A stretch of 64,000 nucleotides of DNA from NCBI RefSeq assembly GCF_900215515.1, contig NZ_OBEI01000002.1, forward strand, positions 310,001-374,000, written 5' to 3'. Within the stretch, counting starts at the first letter, position 1. Each line of letters opens with the position of its first letter. The position numbers were made by a program, and so were the translations under genes. The notes beneath the pieces are model-generated. The model saw nothing but the letters and a program-made list of their open reading frames with translations. It was not told where the DNA came from and made no database searches. This document shows, piece by piece, positions 46,204 through 54,031 of this stretch. This stretch comes from Persephonella hydrogeniphila. Its GTDB lineage: Bacteria; Aquificota; Aquificia; Aquificales; Hydrogenothermaceae.

Positions 46204-47019
46204 TTATGCTGAGAATTTTTCAAACTCTTTTAAGATATTTAAAGCTCTATAAGAGCTCTCAAAAGAAGGAGCTTCAACGAACTGCTTTATCATAAGTTCT
46301 AATTTGTCGATGTTATCTTTTTCTTTTACAGTACCATCATCGTATATAATCCTGTCCTGTGCAAAATCCAGTATGATATTTCCTTCTTTTCCTTTTAAAA
46401 GCCATTCCCTTCGTAGATATTTATGGCTCCATGCTACCTGAAGGAAAAACTCGTTAGATTCTGTTTCTCCAAAAACATCAAATATATCTCCCCTGTCAAG
46501 CACTTTTTTTATCTTAAAACTTCCGAACAGGTAGCTCATTATATATAGATCATGCCATGCAAGATCATAAAAGGGGTTGATATATCCCCTTCCAAGGTTC
46601 AGTCTGTATGCTTCTACATCGTCAATTTTTCTATTTAGCTTAAGATTTCTAATAGTGTTAGATCTCAGTTCTATTTCCGATACAGATAGTACAGTGCCTT
46701 TTTTTTGGGCAAAATTTATGGCTTCTTCAAGCTCAGAAGGATTTATTGATGGTGGTTTTTCCACCATTACATTTATTTCCCTTTCTATAGCTTTTTTTGC
46801 AAGGGGAATGTGTGACCGAGGGTCTGTAGCTATAAACAGGTAGTTTAGATCTTCCTTTTTTAAAGCTTCATCAATATCTGTGTATTTTTTGTATCTGTCT
46901 GGGTATGACTTTAATCGATCTGTGTCTATATCTATCAGGACAGTGTCATACCCGAGATTGTCAAATTTGTTGATGTACTTAGAGCCCATATTCCCTGTTC
47001 CTACTATACCAACTTTCAA
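46204..47019 (-). CDS. Gfo/Idh/MocA-family oxidoreductase (short form)
   Basis: A 271-residue oxidoreductase with a Rossmann start VGIVGTGNMGSKYINKF and the VEKPPSINPSE motif with the conserved Lys near residue 92. It is shorter than the usual 320-350 residues. It probably oxidises a nucleotide-sugar hydroxyl to the ketone that the following DegT aminotransferase would aminate. The first Gfo/Idh protein in the window (4534-5505) is only distantly similar. The substrate is inferred from pairing only. Confidence 0.78.
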   Translation of the reverse strand: MKVGIVGTGNMGSKYINKFDNLGYDTVLIDIDTDRLKSYPDRYKKYTDIDEALKKEDLNYLFIATDPRSHIPLAKKAIEREINVMVEKPPSINPSELEEAINFAQKKGTVLSVSEIELRSNTIRNLKLNRKIDDVEAYRLNLGRGYINPFYDLAWHDLYIMSYLFGSFKIKKVLDRGDIFDVFGETESNEFFLQVAWSHKYLRREWLLKGKEGNIILDFAQDRIIYDDGTVKEKDNIDKLELMIKQFVEAPSFESSYRALNILKEFEKFSA

Positions 47020-47106
47020 AAAAATACCTCCTTATTAAAGTTTCAAATGAAACAATAAAGCAAAAATTATGCCACTAAGGGTATAAGAAATAAAGCTATC
47101 TGGAAG

Positions 47107-47133
47107 GATAAAACTTTTGCATATTTGCAAAAG
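47107..47133 (-). terminator. Intrinsic terminator after dapA
   Basis: Minus strand CTTTTGCA, loop AATA, TGCAAAAG, then TTTTATCC. A perfect 8-bp stem starting right after the dapA TAG, with a short T-run. Confidence 0.7.
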
Positions 47134-48015
47134 CTACTGTATGAGTCCGTACTCTTTTAATACCTGCTTTAGTTTTTCTTCATTTTCTGACTTCATATAG
47201 TACAGGGGAAGCCTCATCTCTATGTCATCTATCAGTCCCATATGGTATGCTGCTGTTTTTACTGGGATAGGATTTGTTTCTATAAATAGTATTTTAAAAA
47301 GTTTCCAGTATCTGTCGTGTATTTTCCTTGCCTCTTCGAACTTTCCTTCGTTTGCCAGCCTGCACATCTCTGCTATATCTTTAGGTACAAGATTGTTTGC
47401 AACAGATATAACACCTTTTGCTCCAACAGACATCATAGGAAGGGTAAGTGAATCATCTCCGGAAAGTATAATTACATCTGGATTTGTCAGATTAATAGTT
47501 TCTGAAACTCTTGACACATCTCCTGTAGCTTCTTTAATGCCTATCACATTGGGAAAATCTGAGTATAATCTTGCGAATGTTTCAGGAAGCATGTCTGTTC
47601 CCGTTCTTGAAGGGATGTTGTACAGGATTAGAGGTATGTTTGTTTCTTCACATATAGCTTTGAAATGCTGGTATATACCCTCCTGAGTAGGTTTATTGTA
47701 ATAAGGAACTATCTGCAGAGAACCATCTGCACCGGCCTTTTCTGCAGACTTTGTTAATGCTATAGCTTCATGGGTTGCATTTGCACCTGTCCCTGCAATT
47801 ATAGGTATTCTTTTGTTTGCATACTCAACAGCAAGATTTATAAGTTCCTCATGTTCAGGGAAGGTAAGTGTTGCAGACTCTCCTGTAGTTCCTGCTACTA
47901 CAATTGCATCAGTTCCGTTTTTTACATGAAAATCTATCAGATTTTTCAGAGATTTTCTATCTATAGAACCATTTTTGAAAGGTGTTATTAGAGCGACTAT
48001 AGAACCTCTAAACAT
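47134..48015 (-). CDS. dapA: 4-hydroxy-tetrahydrodipicolinate synthase
   Basis: A 293-residue TIM-barrel lyase that condenses pyruvate with aspartate semialdehyde in lysine and diaminopimelate synthesis. The Schiff-base Lys is in GIKEATGD (near 161) and the catalytic Tyr in LYNIPSRTGTDM (near 133). GTTGESATLT near 43-52 is conserved. Single gene with its own terminator, divergent from mreB. No lysine riboswitch is seen before it. Confidence 0.95.
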   Translation of the reverse strand: MFRGSIVALITPFKNGSIDRKSLKNLIDFHVKNGTDAIVVAGTTGESATLTFPEHEELINLAVEYANKRIPIIAGTGANATHEAIALTKSAEKAGADGSLQIVPYYNKPTQEGIYQHFKAICEETNIPLILYNIPSRTGTDMLPETFARLYSDFPNVIGIKEATGDVSRVSETINLTNPDVIILSGDDSLTLPMMSVGAKGVISVANNLVPKDIAEMCRLANEGKFEEARKIHDRYWKLFKILFIETNPIPVKTAAYHMGLIDDIEMRLPLYYMKSENEEKLKQVLKEYGLIQ

Positions 48016-48104
48016 TTTTACCTCCGTTCTTGAGAAATTTAAGATTAATAATAGTTTATAATATATTTGCTTTTTTATCCTTTAAAAATATGAACGGAGG
48101 GATT

Positions 48105-49145
48105 ATGTTTTTAGACAGAATTATAGGACTTTTTTCAAATGATATCGGTATAGATTTAGGGACAGCAAATACACTTGTTTTCGTTAAGGGAAAAGGAATC
48201 CTTCTCTCAGAACCTTCTATCGTTTCTGTAGACACAAGAACAGGAAAGGTAATAGCTGTCGGTTCTGAATCTAAAAAGATGATAGGTAAAACCCCTAAAG
48301 AGATTGAAGTGATAAGACCATTGAAAGATGGTGTAATTGCAGATTTTGATGTTACACAGGAGATGCTCAAATACTTTATAAAAAAGGTTCATTCTAATAT
48401 GTCCTTTTCAAAAATTTTAAGACCAAGACCTCGGGTTATCATAGGAGTTCCATCAGGAATAACTACTGTTGAGAAAAGGGCTGTTATTGATGCTGCAAGA
48501 CAGTCAGGTGCAAGGGAAGTTTTTCTGATAGCTGAGCCTATGGCAGCTGCTTTAGGTGCCGGTCTTCCTATACAGTCTCCTGGAGGAAATATGATCGTCG
48601 ATATAGGAGGAGGAACATCTGAGATAGCAGTTATATCCCTTTCTGGTCTTGTTCTGTCAGAATCTATAAAAGTTGCTGGAGATGAGATGACAGAGGCTAT
48701 AATCCAGTATATGAAAAGACATCATAATCTTCTTATAGGAGAGCAGTCGGCAGAAAGGATTAAGATGGAATTAGGCTCTGCCTATCCTTCAGAAAGGGAT
48801 AAAAAGACAATGGTAGTTCCAGGTAGAGATTTAAGAGGTCTTCCGGGAAGTGTAGAGATAAAAGGAGAAGAGATTAGACACGCCCTTGAGAATGTTATAC
48901 AGAGCATAGTAAATGCTGTTAGACTTGCTCTGGAAAAAACACCTCCAGAACTTTCTGCAGATATTGTAGAAAGAGGAATCGTTCTTGCAGGAGGAGGCTC
49001 TCTTCTCCATGCAATGGATATAAGGCTTAGAGAGGAAACCAATCTTCCTGTATATTACTGTGAAGATCCGTTGACTGCTGTAGCAGAAGGTATAGGAAAA
49101 GCTCTGGATGATATTGATCTGATAAGAAAGATATCTCTCCAGTAA
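48105..49145 (+). CDS. mreB: Rod shape-determining actin homologue MreB
   Basis: A 346-residue actin-like ATPase that forms filaments under the membrane and guides lateral wall synthesis. Motifs: IGIDLGTANTLVFVKGKGI near the start, MIVDIGGGTSEIAVISL and VLAGGGSLL. The start at 48105 follows GGAGGG by 4 bases; upstream in-frame codons lack homology. First gene of the complete mre-mrd operon (48105-53257), with no gap larger than 2 bases. Confidence 0.97.
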   Translation: MFLDRIIGLFSNDIGIDLGTANTLVFVKGKGILLSEPSIVSVDTRTGKVIAVGSESKKMIGKTPKEIEVIRPLKDGVIADFDVTQEMLKYFIKKVHSNMSFSKILRPRPRVIIGVPSGITTVEKRAVIDAARQSGAREVFLIAEPMAAALGAGLPIQSPGGNMIVDIGGGTSEIAVISLSGLVLSESIKVAGDEMTEAIIQYMKRHHNLLIGEQSAERIKMELGSAYPSERDKKTMVVPGRDLRGLPGSVEIKGEEIRHALENVIQSIVNAVRLALEKTPPELSADIVERGIVLAGGGSLLHAMDIRLREETNLPVYYCEDPLTAVAEGIGKALDDIDLIRKISLQ

Positions 49146-49146
49146 A

Positions 49147-49947
49147 ATGAAAAAAAAGATTCTTATCTTTGTTGTTTTTACGTTTGTTTTTCTTTTGGGG
49201 GGTACTTTTATTGTCAGAACTGGTTTTGTAAAAGGTATAGCCCTTGATGCTTCATACCCGTTCTTGAATTCTGTTTCTAAGATTTCTGATTTTTTAGACT
49301 ATATTTTTGAACTTTTTACTTCTAAAGATCAGCTGATTAAAAAAAACACAGAGTTAGAAAAAAAAGTTGAACTGCTGAAAGCCCAGATTATTTATCTGAA
49401 AAGATTAGAAAAGGAAAATCTGGAGCTGAAAAAAATAGTAAATTTTATAAAGAACTATCCGGAATACAGTTTTAAAACAGGAAAAGTAATAGGATATTCT
49501 CCTGATAACTGGAATAATTTTATTATCATAAATCTTGGAAAGAATGACGGACTGAAAGTAGGAGATATTGTTGTATCAGATGGATATCTTCTTGGAGAGG
49601 TGTACCAGACAGGATTTAACTCATCTTCTGTTATTCTTATCTCAGATAAAAATTTCAGGATATCTGTTAGATGTAGAAAAACAAGGGAGACTGTTTTTTA
49701 CCAGGGGAAAAATCAGAAGGAAGGAAAACTTATTTATGTTAAACCGGAACAGGATATAAGAATTGGAGATGTTATAGAGACTTCAGGTGTAGATTCGGGA
49801 ATTCCTGAAGGAATACCTATCGGTACTGTAAAATCTGTTTCCTATGAAGAGGGTGATTTTTATAAAGATGTTTCTGTGAGTATTAATGTAAATCCTATGA
49901 AAATAGAATATGTTGTTGTTATCTCAAGGAAAGAAGGTAAAAAATGA
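49147..49947 (+). CDS. mreC: Cell shape-determining protein MreC
   Basis: A 266-residue bitopic protein with one N-terminal helix (5-25), a coiled coil (about 58-95) and two periplasmic beta domains. GYSPDNWNNFIIINLGKNDGLKVGD is typical. It links MreB to the elongation synthases PBP2 and RodA. Starts 1 base after the mreB stop and overlaps mreD by 4. Confidence 0.93.
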   Translation: MKKKILIFVVFTFVFLLGGTFIVRTGFVKGIALDASYPFLNSVSKISDFLDYIFELFTSKDQLIKKNTELEKKVELLKAQIIYLKRLEKENLELKKIVNFIKNYPEYSFKTGKVIGYSPDNWNNFIIINLGKNDGLKVGDIVVSDGYLLGEVYQTGFNSSSVILISDKNFRISVRCRKTRETVFYQGKNQKEGKLIYVKPEQDIRIGDVIETSGVDSGIPEGIPIGTVKSVSYEEGDFYKDVSVSINVNPMKIEYVVVISRKEGKK

Positions 49948-50393
49948 GGCTATACTTTTTTGCTTTTTCTCTCTTTTTGCTACAGATATCCATTATTACA
50001 AGGTTTTTCTCTTTTGAAGGTATAATCCCTGACTTTCTTACAATATTTGTTATTATATACAGCCTGAAAAATAGTCTGAAAGAGTCAATAAAGATGGCAG
50101 TTTTCGTCGGTATTTTGCAGGATCTTTTATCTCCTTCAGGTCTTATTTTTAACACATTAACAAAGCTTATTGTTGTGGGTATCACTTTTTCTATGAAAGA
50201 CAGATTTTATTACTCTAATTTGGTTGTAAAAGGTGTACTTATTGTAGTTATAACCTTTATTGATATAGGGATTAAAAGCTCACTGATATTTTTTAAAACA
50301 GGTATCTTTGAGATATCCTATTACCATCTTGTATATCTTGTATTAAATTTTGTTATTTTTTATCTGGTGACATTTTTAGATGAAGTTAAGTAG
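49944..50393 (+). CDS. mreD: Rod shape-determining membrane protein MreD
   Basis: A 149-residue hydrophobic protein with about five membrane segments. The gene order and the GILQDLLSP motif common to MreD support the call; MreD sequences are otherwise poorly conserved. Overlaps mreC by 4 bases and mrdA by 14. Confidence 0.88.
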   Translation: MRLYFFAFSLFLLQISIITRFFSFEGIIPDFLTIFVIIYSLKNSLKESIKMAVFVGILQDLLSPSGLIFNTLTKLIVVGITFSMKDRFYYSNLVVKGVLIVVITFIDIGIKSSLIFFKTGIFEISYYHLVYLVLNFVIFYLVTFLDEVK

Positions 50394-52173
50394 AGTAAAA
50401 CTGCTTATAGGTGTTTTTATCTTTGCATTTGTTATTTTAGGGGGGCGTCTTTTTTACCTTCAGGTAATTAAAGGAGATTACTACAGACAGATAGCAGAGA
50501 GAAACCATATAAGAATAATAGTGTCGAACCCTCCAAGGGGAAAAATTTATGATAGAAATGGTATACTTCTGGCTTACGATGAGCCTACATTTCAGATTTA
50601 TACATACCCTTATCTTGTTAAAAAAAGAATTAACAGATTAAGAAAAAATTTGAAAGATATATTAGGTATAGAACTGACAAATGAGATGATAGATAAGATA
50701 AAAAAAGGCTACTCAAATAAAGTGATTATTAAAAAAAGTATCGACGAAAAAATCGTAAAAAAATTTATAGATAACTGGCAATTTTTTGAGGGTCTTTTCT
50801 TAGAGGTTCAGCCACGGAGAGTTTATACAGAGTATGCCAGATACATGCCGCATCTTCTTGGGTATGTAGGATACCCTTCTAAAAGGGAGTTGGAAGAAAA
50901 TCCGGATCTGATGCCTGATACTCTTATAGGAAAAAGTGGAGCTGAAAAGATATTTGATAAATATCTGAGGGGAGAATACGGTGCAAAAGCTGTAATGGTA
51001 GATGCTAGGGGAAGGATTGTAAAAACTGTATGGGAGAAAAAGCCAAAAAGGGGAAGTGATATTTATCTTACGGTAGATGCAAGAATACAGAAGATCGCTT
51101 ACGACTCTTTCAAAAAATCAGGGCAAAAATCGGGAGCTGTTATTGTGGTTGACCCAAAAACTTACGATATCCTTGCTCTTTTAAGTTATCCTATCTATGA
51201 TATACAGAGATTTTCAGACGGACTTACAAAAAAAGAGTGGAACAGTTTAATAAAAAACAAGTATAAACCCCTCTTTAATAAAGCCTTAAATGGAATATAT
51301 CCTCCTGGATCTATATTTAAAATTACTGTAGCTCTTGCTGCACTTCAGGAAGGTATTATATATCCATACCAGAAACTTTTTTCTGGATCCCAGTTCCAGA
51401 TAGGAAAGTGGGTTTACAGAAACTGGGATCCAAGAGGTTGTGGAAATATAGATGTGATGCAGGCTCTTGAGATGTCGTGTGATACATTTTTTTATCAGGT
51501 GGGGATAAAGCTTGGAGCAGAAAAGATAAGTTTTTATGCAAGACTTTTTGGTCTTGGAGAGAAGCTAAATCCGGATATAGAAAGTAAGAAGGCAAGAATA
51601 CCTGATCCTGAATGGAAGGCCGGTTATATAGGGGAGCCATGGTATCTTGGAGACACTGTGAATTACAGTATAGGACAGGGTTTTCTTGCTATTACTCCCT
51701 TTGATGGTACAAAAATTCTTCTACCTGTTGTAAACGGAGGAAATGTGCTAAAGCCAAAACTGCTAAAGGCGTACTTTGATATGGAAAAAAGAAAATTTGT
51801 AGAGGTAAAACCTCAGCTGATAAGGAAATTAAATATAAAGAATTTCTACTACAGGATAATAAAGAAAGGGCTTTATAAAGTTATTTATGGAGAGAAAGGT
51901 ACAGCAAAGCTTCTATCTCTTTCTCCTGTAAAAAATGCAGGAAAAACAGGTACTGCACAGGTGTTCAGACATAAAAAGAGAAAAGAAAAGATAGAAAAAT
52001 GGTATCTTCAGAACCATGCATGGTTCGTTGATTTTCTTCCCTATAAAAGACCGAAATTTGTGATTTCTGTCTTTGTTGAACACGGGATAGGAGGTAGTAA
52101 AACAGCTGTCCCTATAACAAAATCTATAATTGATGAAATGTATGCTGAAGGAATTATAAATGAGGTTAATTAG
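50380..52173 (+). CDS. mrdA: Penicillin-binding protein 2 (elongation transpeptidase)
   Basis: A 597-residue class B PBP. One N-terminal membrane helix (8-26) and the pedestal start NPPRGKIYDRNGILLAYDEP. The transpeptidase domain has the Ser in GSIFKITVALAAL (SxxK), YSIGQG at the second motif and GKTGTAQ at the third. It crosslinks lateral-wall peptidoglycan with RodA. Overlaps mreD and rodA by 14 bases each. Confidence 0.96.
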   Translation: MKLSRVKLLIGVFIFAFVILGGRLFYLQVIKGDYYRQIAERNHIRIIVSNPPRGKIYDRNGILLAYDEPTFQIYTYPYLVKKRINRLRKNLKDILGIELTNEMIDKIKKGYSNKVIIKKSIDEKIVKKFIDNWQFFEGLFLEVQPRRVYTEYARYMPHLLGYVGYPSKRELEENPDLMPDTLIGKSGAEKIFDKYLRGEYGAKAVMVDARGRIVKTVWEKKPKRGSDIYLTVDARIQKIAYDSFKKSGQKSGAVIVVDPKTYDILALLSYPIYDIQRFSDGLTKKEWNSLIKNKYKPLFNKALNGIYPPGSIFKITVALAALQEGIIYPYQKLFSGSQFQIGKWVYRNWDPRGCGNIDVMQALEMSCDTFFYQVGIKLGAEKISFYARLFGLGEKLNPDIESKKARIPDPEWKAGYIGEPWYLGDTVNYSIGQGFLAITPFDGTKILLPVVNGGNVLKPKLLKAYFDMEKRKFVEVKPQLIRKLNIKNFYYRIIKKGLYKVIYGEKGTAKLLSLSPVKNAGKTGTAQVFRHKKRKEKIEKWYLQNHAWFVDFLPYKRPKFVISVFVEHGIGGSKTAVPITKSIIDEMYAEGIINEVN

Positions 52174-53257
52174 ATTTTTTTCAGGTTACGATTTTTTACT
52201 GTTATTTCTTGTATTTTTTCTGATAGTGTGGAGTGTTATAAATATTTACAGTGCAACCATAAATGAGTATAAAACTCTGTACATAAAACAGGCGATTTAT
52301 GGATTTGTAGGAATCGTTATTATCTTTTTATTTCCTCTCATAAACTACAGAAAGTTTTTAAACTTTTCTCCCTTTATATACCTTTCAGGTGTTTTAATGC
52401 TGGTCAGTGTTATCTTTGCCGGTACTACTATACTGGGAGCAAAAAGATGGATAAGTCTCGGATTTTTTACTGTACAGCCTTCAGAGTTTATGAAATTTGT
52501 CCTTATTGTGACTGTAGCTTATATATTGGGGCAGAGGAAAGATGGAATAGATAACAGGCAACTTCTTATAGTTACTGGTGTTGTGTCAGTTCCCTTTTTA
52601 CTTACATTGAAACAGCCGGATCTCGGAACAGCTATAACATTATTAATTCCAGTACTGACGATGCTCTTTGTTGGAGGACTTAGCAAAAAGATAATCTACG
52701 GGAGCATTATTATTGGGATTATACTATCTCCTTTTATATGGGAGCATCTTGCAGACTACCAGAAAAAAAGGATTCTTGCCTTTATCAATCCAGAAGCAGA
52801 TCCTTTCAAAAGTGCTTACCATATTTTGCAGTCAAAAATAGCTGTAGGTTCTGGAGGATTAACAGGAAAAGGCTTTTTAAATGGTACACAATCAAAACTG
52901 TTTTTTTTACCGGAACAGCACACAGATTTTATTTTTGCAACAATAGGTGAGGAGTGGGGTTTTGTTATTTCATTTTTAATTCTGTTAGTTTATCTTCTTA
53001 TAGGTCTGAGAATACTTTACTGGGGAATAAAAGTGAGAGATATAGAAGGAAAATATATATGTTTTGGTGCAGGAAGTCTTATTCTTACACAGGCTTTTAT
53101 TAATATAGCTATGACAGTTGGTTTTGCACCTGTTGTAGGAATAACACTTCCTTTCCTCAGTTACGGTGGAAGTTCAATGATAACTTTTTCTTTAATAGTT
53201 GGTCTGGTTTTAAGTGTGATAAGAGTTTATAAAACAGAAAAACTTTCCTTCAGTTGA
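52160..53257 (+). CDS. rodA: Rod-shape SEDS peptidoglycan polymerase RodA
   Basis: A 365-residue polytopic SEDS glycosyltransferase that polymerises lipid II. Motifs: GAKRWISLGFFTVQPSEFMK, LKQPDLGTA, and LPEQHTDFIFATIGEEWG with the essential acidic residue, ending LPFLSYGGSSM. Ten or so helices. Last gene of the operon, followed at once by a strong terminator. Confidence 0.96.
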   Translation: MRLIRFFSGYDFLLLFLVFFLIVWSVINIYSATINEYKTLYIKQAIYGFVGIVIIFLFPLINYRKFLNFSPFIYLSGVLMLVSVIFAGTTILGAKRWISLGFFTVQPSEFMKFVLIVTVAYILGQRKDGIDNRQLLIVTGVVSVPFLLTLKQPDLGTAITLLIPVLTMLFVGGLSKKIIYGSIIIGIILSPFIWEHLADYQKKRILAFINPEADPFKSAYHILQSKIAVGSGGLTGKGFLNGTQSKLFFLPEQHTDFIFATIGEEWGFVISFLILLVYLLIGLRILYWGIKVRDIEGKYICFGAGSLILTQAFINIAMTVGFAPVVGITLPFLSYGGSSMITFSLIVGLVLSVIRVYKTEKLSFS

Positions 53258-53283
53258 AAGGGGGAGTAAGCTCCCCCTTTTTT
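53257..53283. terminator. Bidirectional terminator between rodA and rpmA
   Basis: AAAGGGGGAG (53257-53266), loop TAAG, CTCCCCCTTT (53271-53280) and further T. It overlaps the last base of the rodA stop and the rpmA stop codon. A-run on one side and T-run on the other make it work in both directions. Confidence 0.92.
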
Positions 53284-53539
53284 ATGCGTCTATCGGATAA
53301 ACAGATACTACCTTTTTTCCTTTTGCTCTTTCAAACTTAACGACGCCATCGATGAGAGCAAAAAGAGTGTAGTCTTTGCCAAGACCTACATTCTTCCCGG
53401 GGTATATTTTTGTTCCTCTCTGTCTTACCAGTATATTTCCGGCTTTTACCACCTGACCGTCGTATCTTTTAACACCAAGTCTTTTACTGAAGGAATCCCT
53501 TCCATTCTTAGCTGAACCACCACTTTTCTTTGAAGCCAT
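53282..53539 (-). CDS. rpmA: 50S ribosomal protein L27
   Basis: An 85-residue ribosomal protein whose N-terminus reaches the peptidyl-transferase centre. It starts [20 protein letters not shown], then [13 protein letters not shown] and [16 protein letters not shown]. It lacks the extra N-terminal residues cleaved in Firmicutes. Follows rplU by 15 bases. Confidence 0.98.
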   Translation of the reverse strand: MASKKSGGSAKNGRDSFSKRLGVKRYDGQVVKAGNILVRQRGTKIYPGKNVGLGKDYTLFALIDGVVKFERAKGKKVVSVYPIDA

Positions 53540-53554
53540 ATTTTAAATCCTCCT

Positions 53555-53848
53555 TTAAGCCTTAATTTCTTTAATTTTTATTAAAGTGTAAGGCTGTCTG
53601 TGTCCATTTAGCTTTTTGTAGTTCTTTTTTCTTTTGAAATGAAATACAAGGACTTTTTTGTTTTTTCCGTGTTTCACCACTTCAGCTTCTACTTTTCCTT
53701 CTGTTTTTATGTTTCCCTCATCATCTCTTATAAGAGAAGCTTCAAGCTCGACAGTCTCACCGGGATTGGCATTTAATTTTTCAACTCTAAGTAGCATTTC
53801 TGGTTCTACTTTATACTGCTTACCACCTGTTTTTATAACAGCATACAT
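53555..53848 (-). CDS. rplU: 50S ribosomal protein L21
   Basis: A 97-residue 23S rRNA-binding protein: MYAVIKTGGKQYKVEPE at the start, and VFHFKRKKNYKKLNGHRQPYT with the conserved basic RNA-binding stretch near the end. First gene of the rplU-rpmA pair; GGAGG lies 7 bases before the ATG. Confidence 0.98.
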   Translation of the reverse strand: MYAVIKTGGKQYKVEPEMLLRVEKLNANPGETVELEASLIRDDEGNIKTEGKVEAEVVKHGKNKKVLVFHFKRKKNYKKLNGHRQPYTLIKIKEIKA

Positions 53849-53941
53849 TTTTCCTACAACCTCCTGTTAACAATTTAAAGCAAAAAAATATTTTATTACA
53901 AATATTTATTATCTTCAACATTTTAAAACTATGATCAATGA

Positions 53942-53955
53942 TTGATGCAGGTCAA
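53942..53955 (+). promoter_or_regulatory. FNR/DNR-type box before nrdD
   Basis: TTGAT-GCAG-GTCAA, 9 of 10 matches to the FNR site TTGAT-N4-ATCAA and a full match to the DNR form TTGAT-N4-GTCAA. Its centre is about 41 bases before the predicted nrdD start, the usual position for activation by this family. A second ATTGAT arm makes an overlapping dyad ATCAATGATTGAT (53934-53946). Confidence 0.6.
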
Positions 53956-53976
53956 TTACAAATAAATTTTCATCTG

Positions 53977-53982
53977 TATACT
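53977..53982 (+). promoter_or_regulatory. nrdD -10 element
   Basis: TATACT, 5 of 6 to the consensus, with no good -35 box, as expected for an activated promoter. Predicted start near 53989-53990, leader about 42 bases. Confidence 0.5.
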
Positions 53983-53993
53983 ATATATTGTGC
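53978..53993 (+). promoter_or_regulatory. NrdR-like box 1
   Basis: ATACTATATATTGTGC matches 14 of 16 positions of the NrdR box ACACWATATATWGTGT. It covers the -10 element and the transcription start, so a bound repressor would shut the gene off. Confidence 0.55.
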
Positions 53994-54006
53994 CTAATTA
54001 ATAGTA

Positions 54007-54022
54007 ACACTATATATAGAAG
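54007..54022 (+). promoter_or_regulatory. NrdR-like box 2
   Basis: ACACTATATATAGAAG matches 13 of 16 positions of the NrdR box. It begins 29 bases after box 1; known pairs are usually 31-32 apart. It ends in the ribosome site of nrdD. Confidence 0.5.
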
Positions 54023-54031
54023 GAGGGCGTT

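Noticed and set aside
47020-47133. Possible riboswitch or small RNA in the gap after dapA
   Set aside because: Apart from the terminator hairpin, nothing resembling a conserved aptamer is visible, and the gap is downstream of dapA, not before it.
47222-47686. A 154-codon open frame antisense to dapA
   Set aside because: Shadow of the dapA frame; Ser/Ile-rich low-complexity protein, no start signal.
48016-48104. TATAAT at 48057-48062 as the mreB promoter
   Set aside because: The best -35 (TTGAGA, 48030-48035) is 21 bases away, too far for a confident sigma-70 call; left out of the features.
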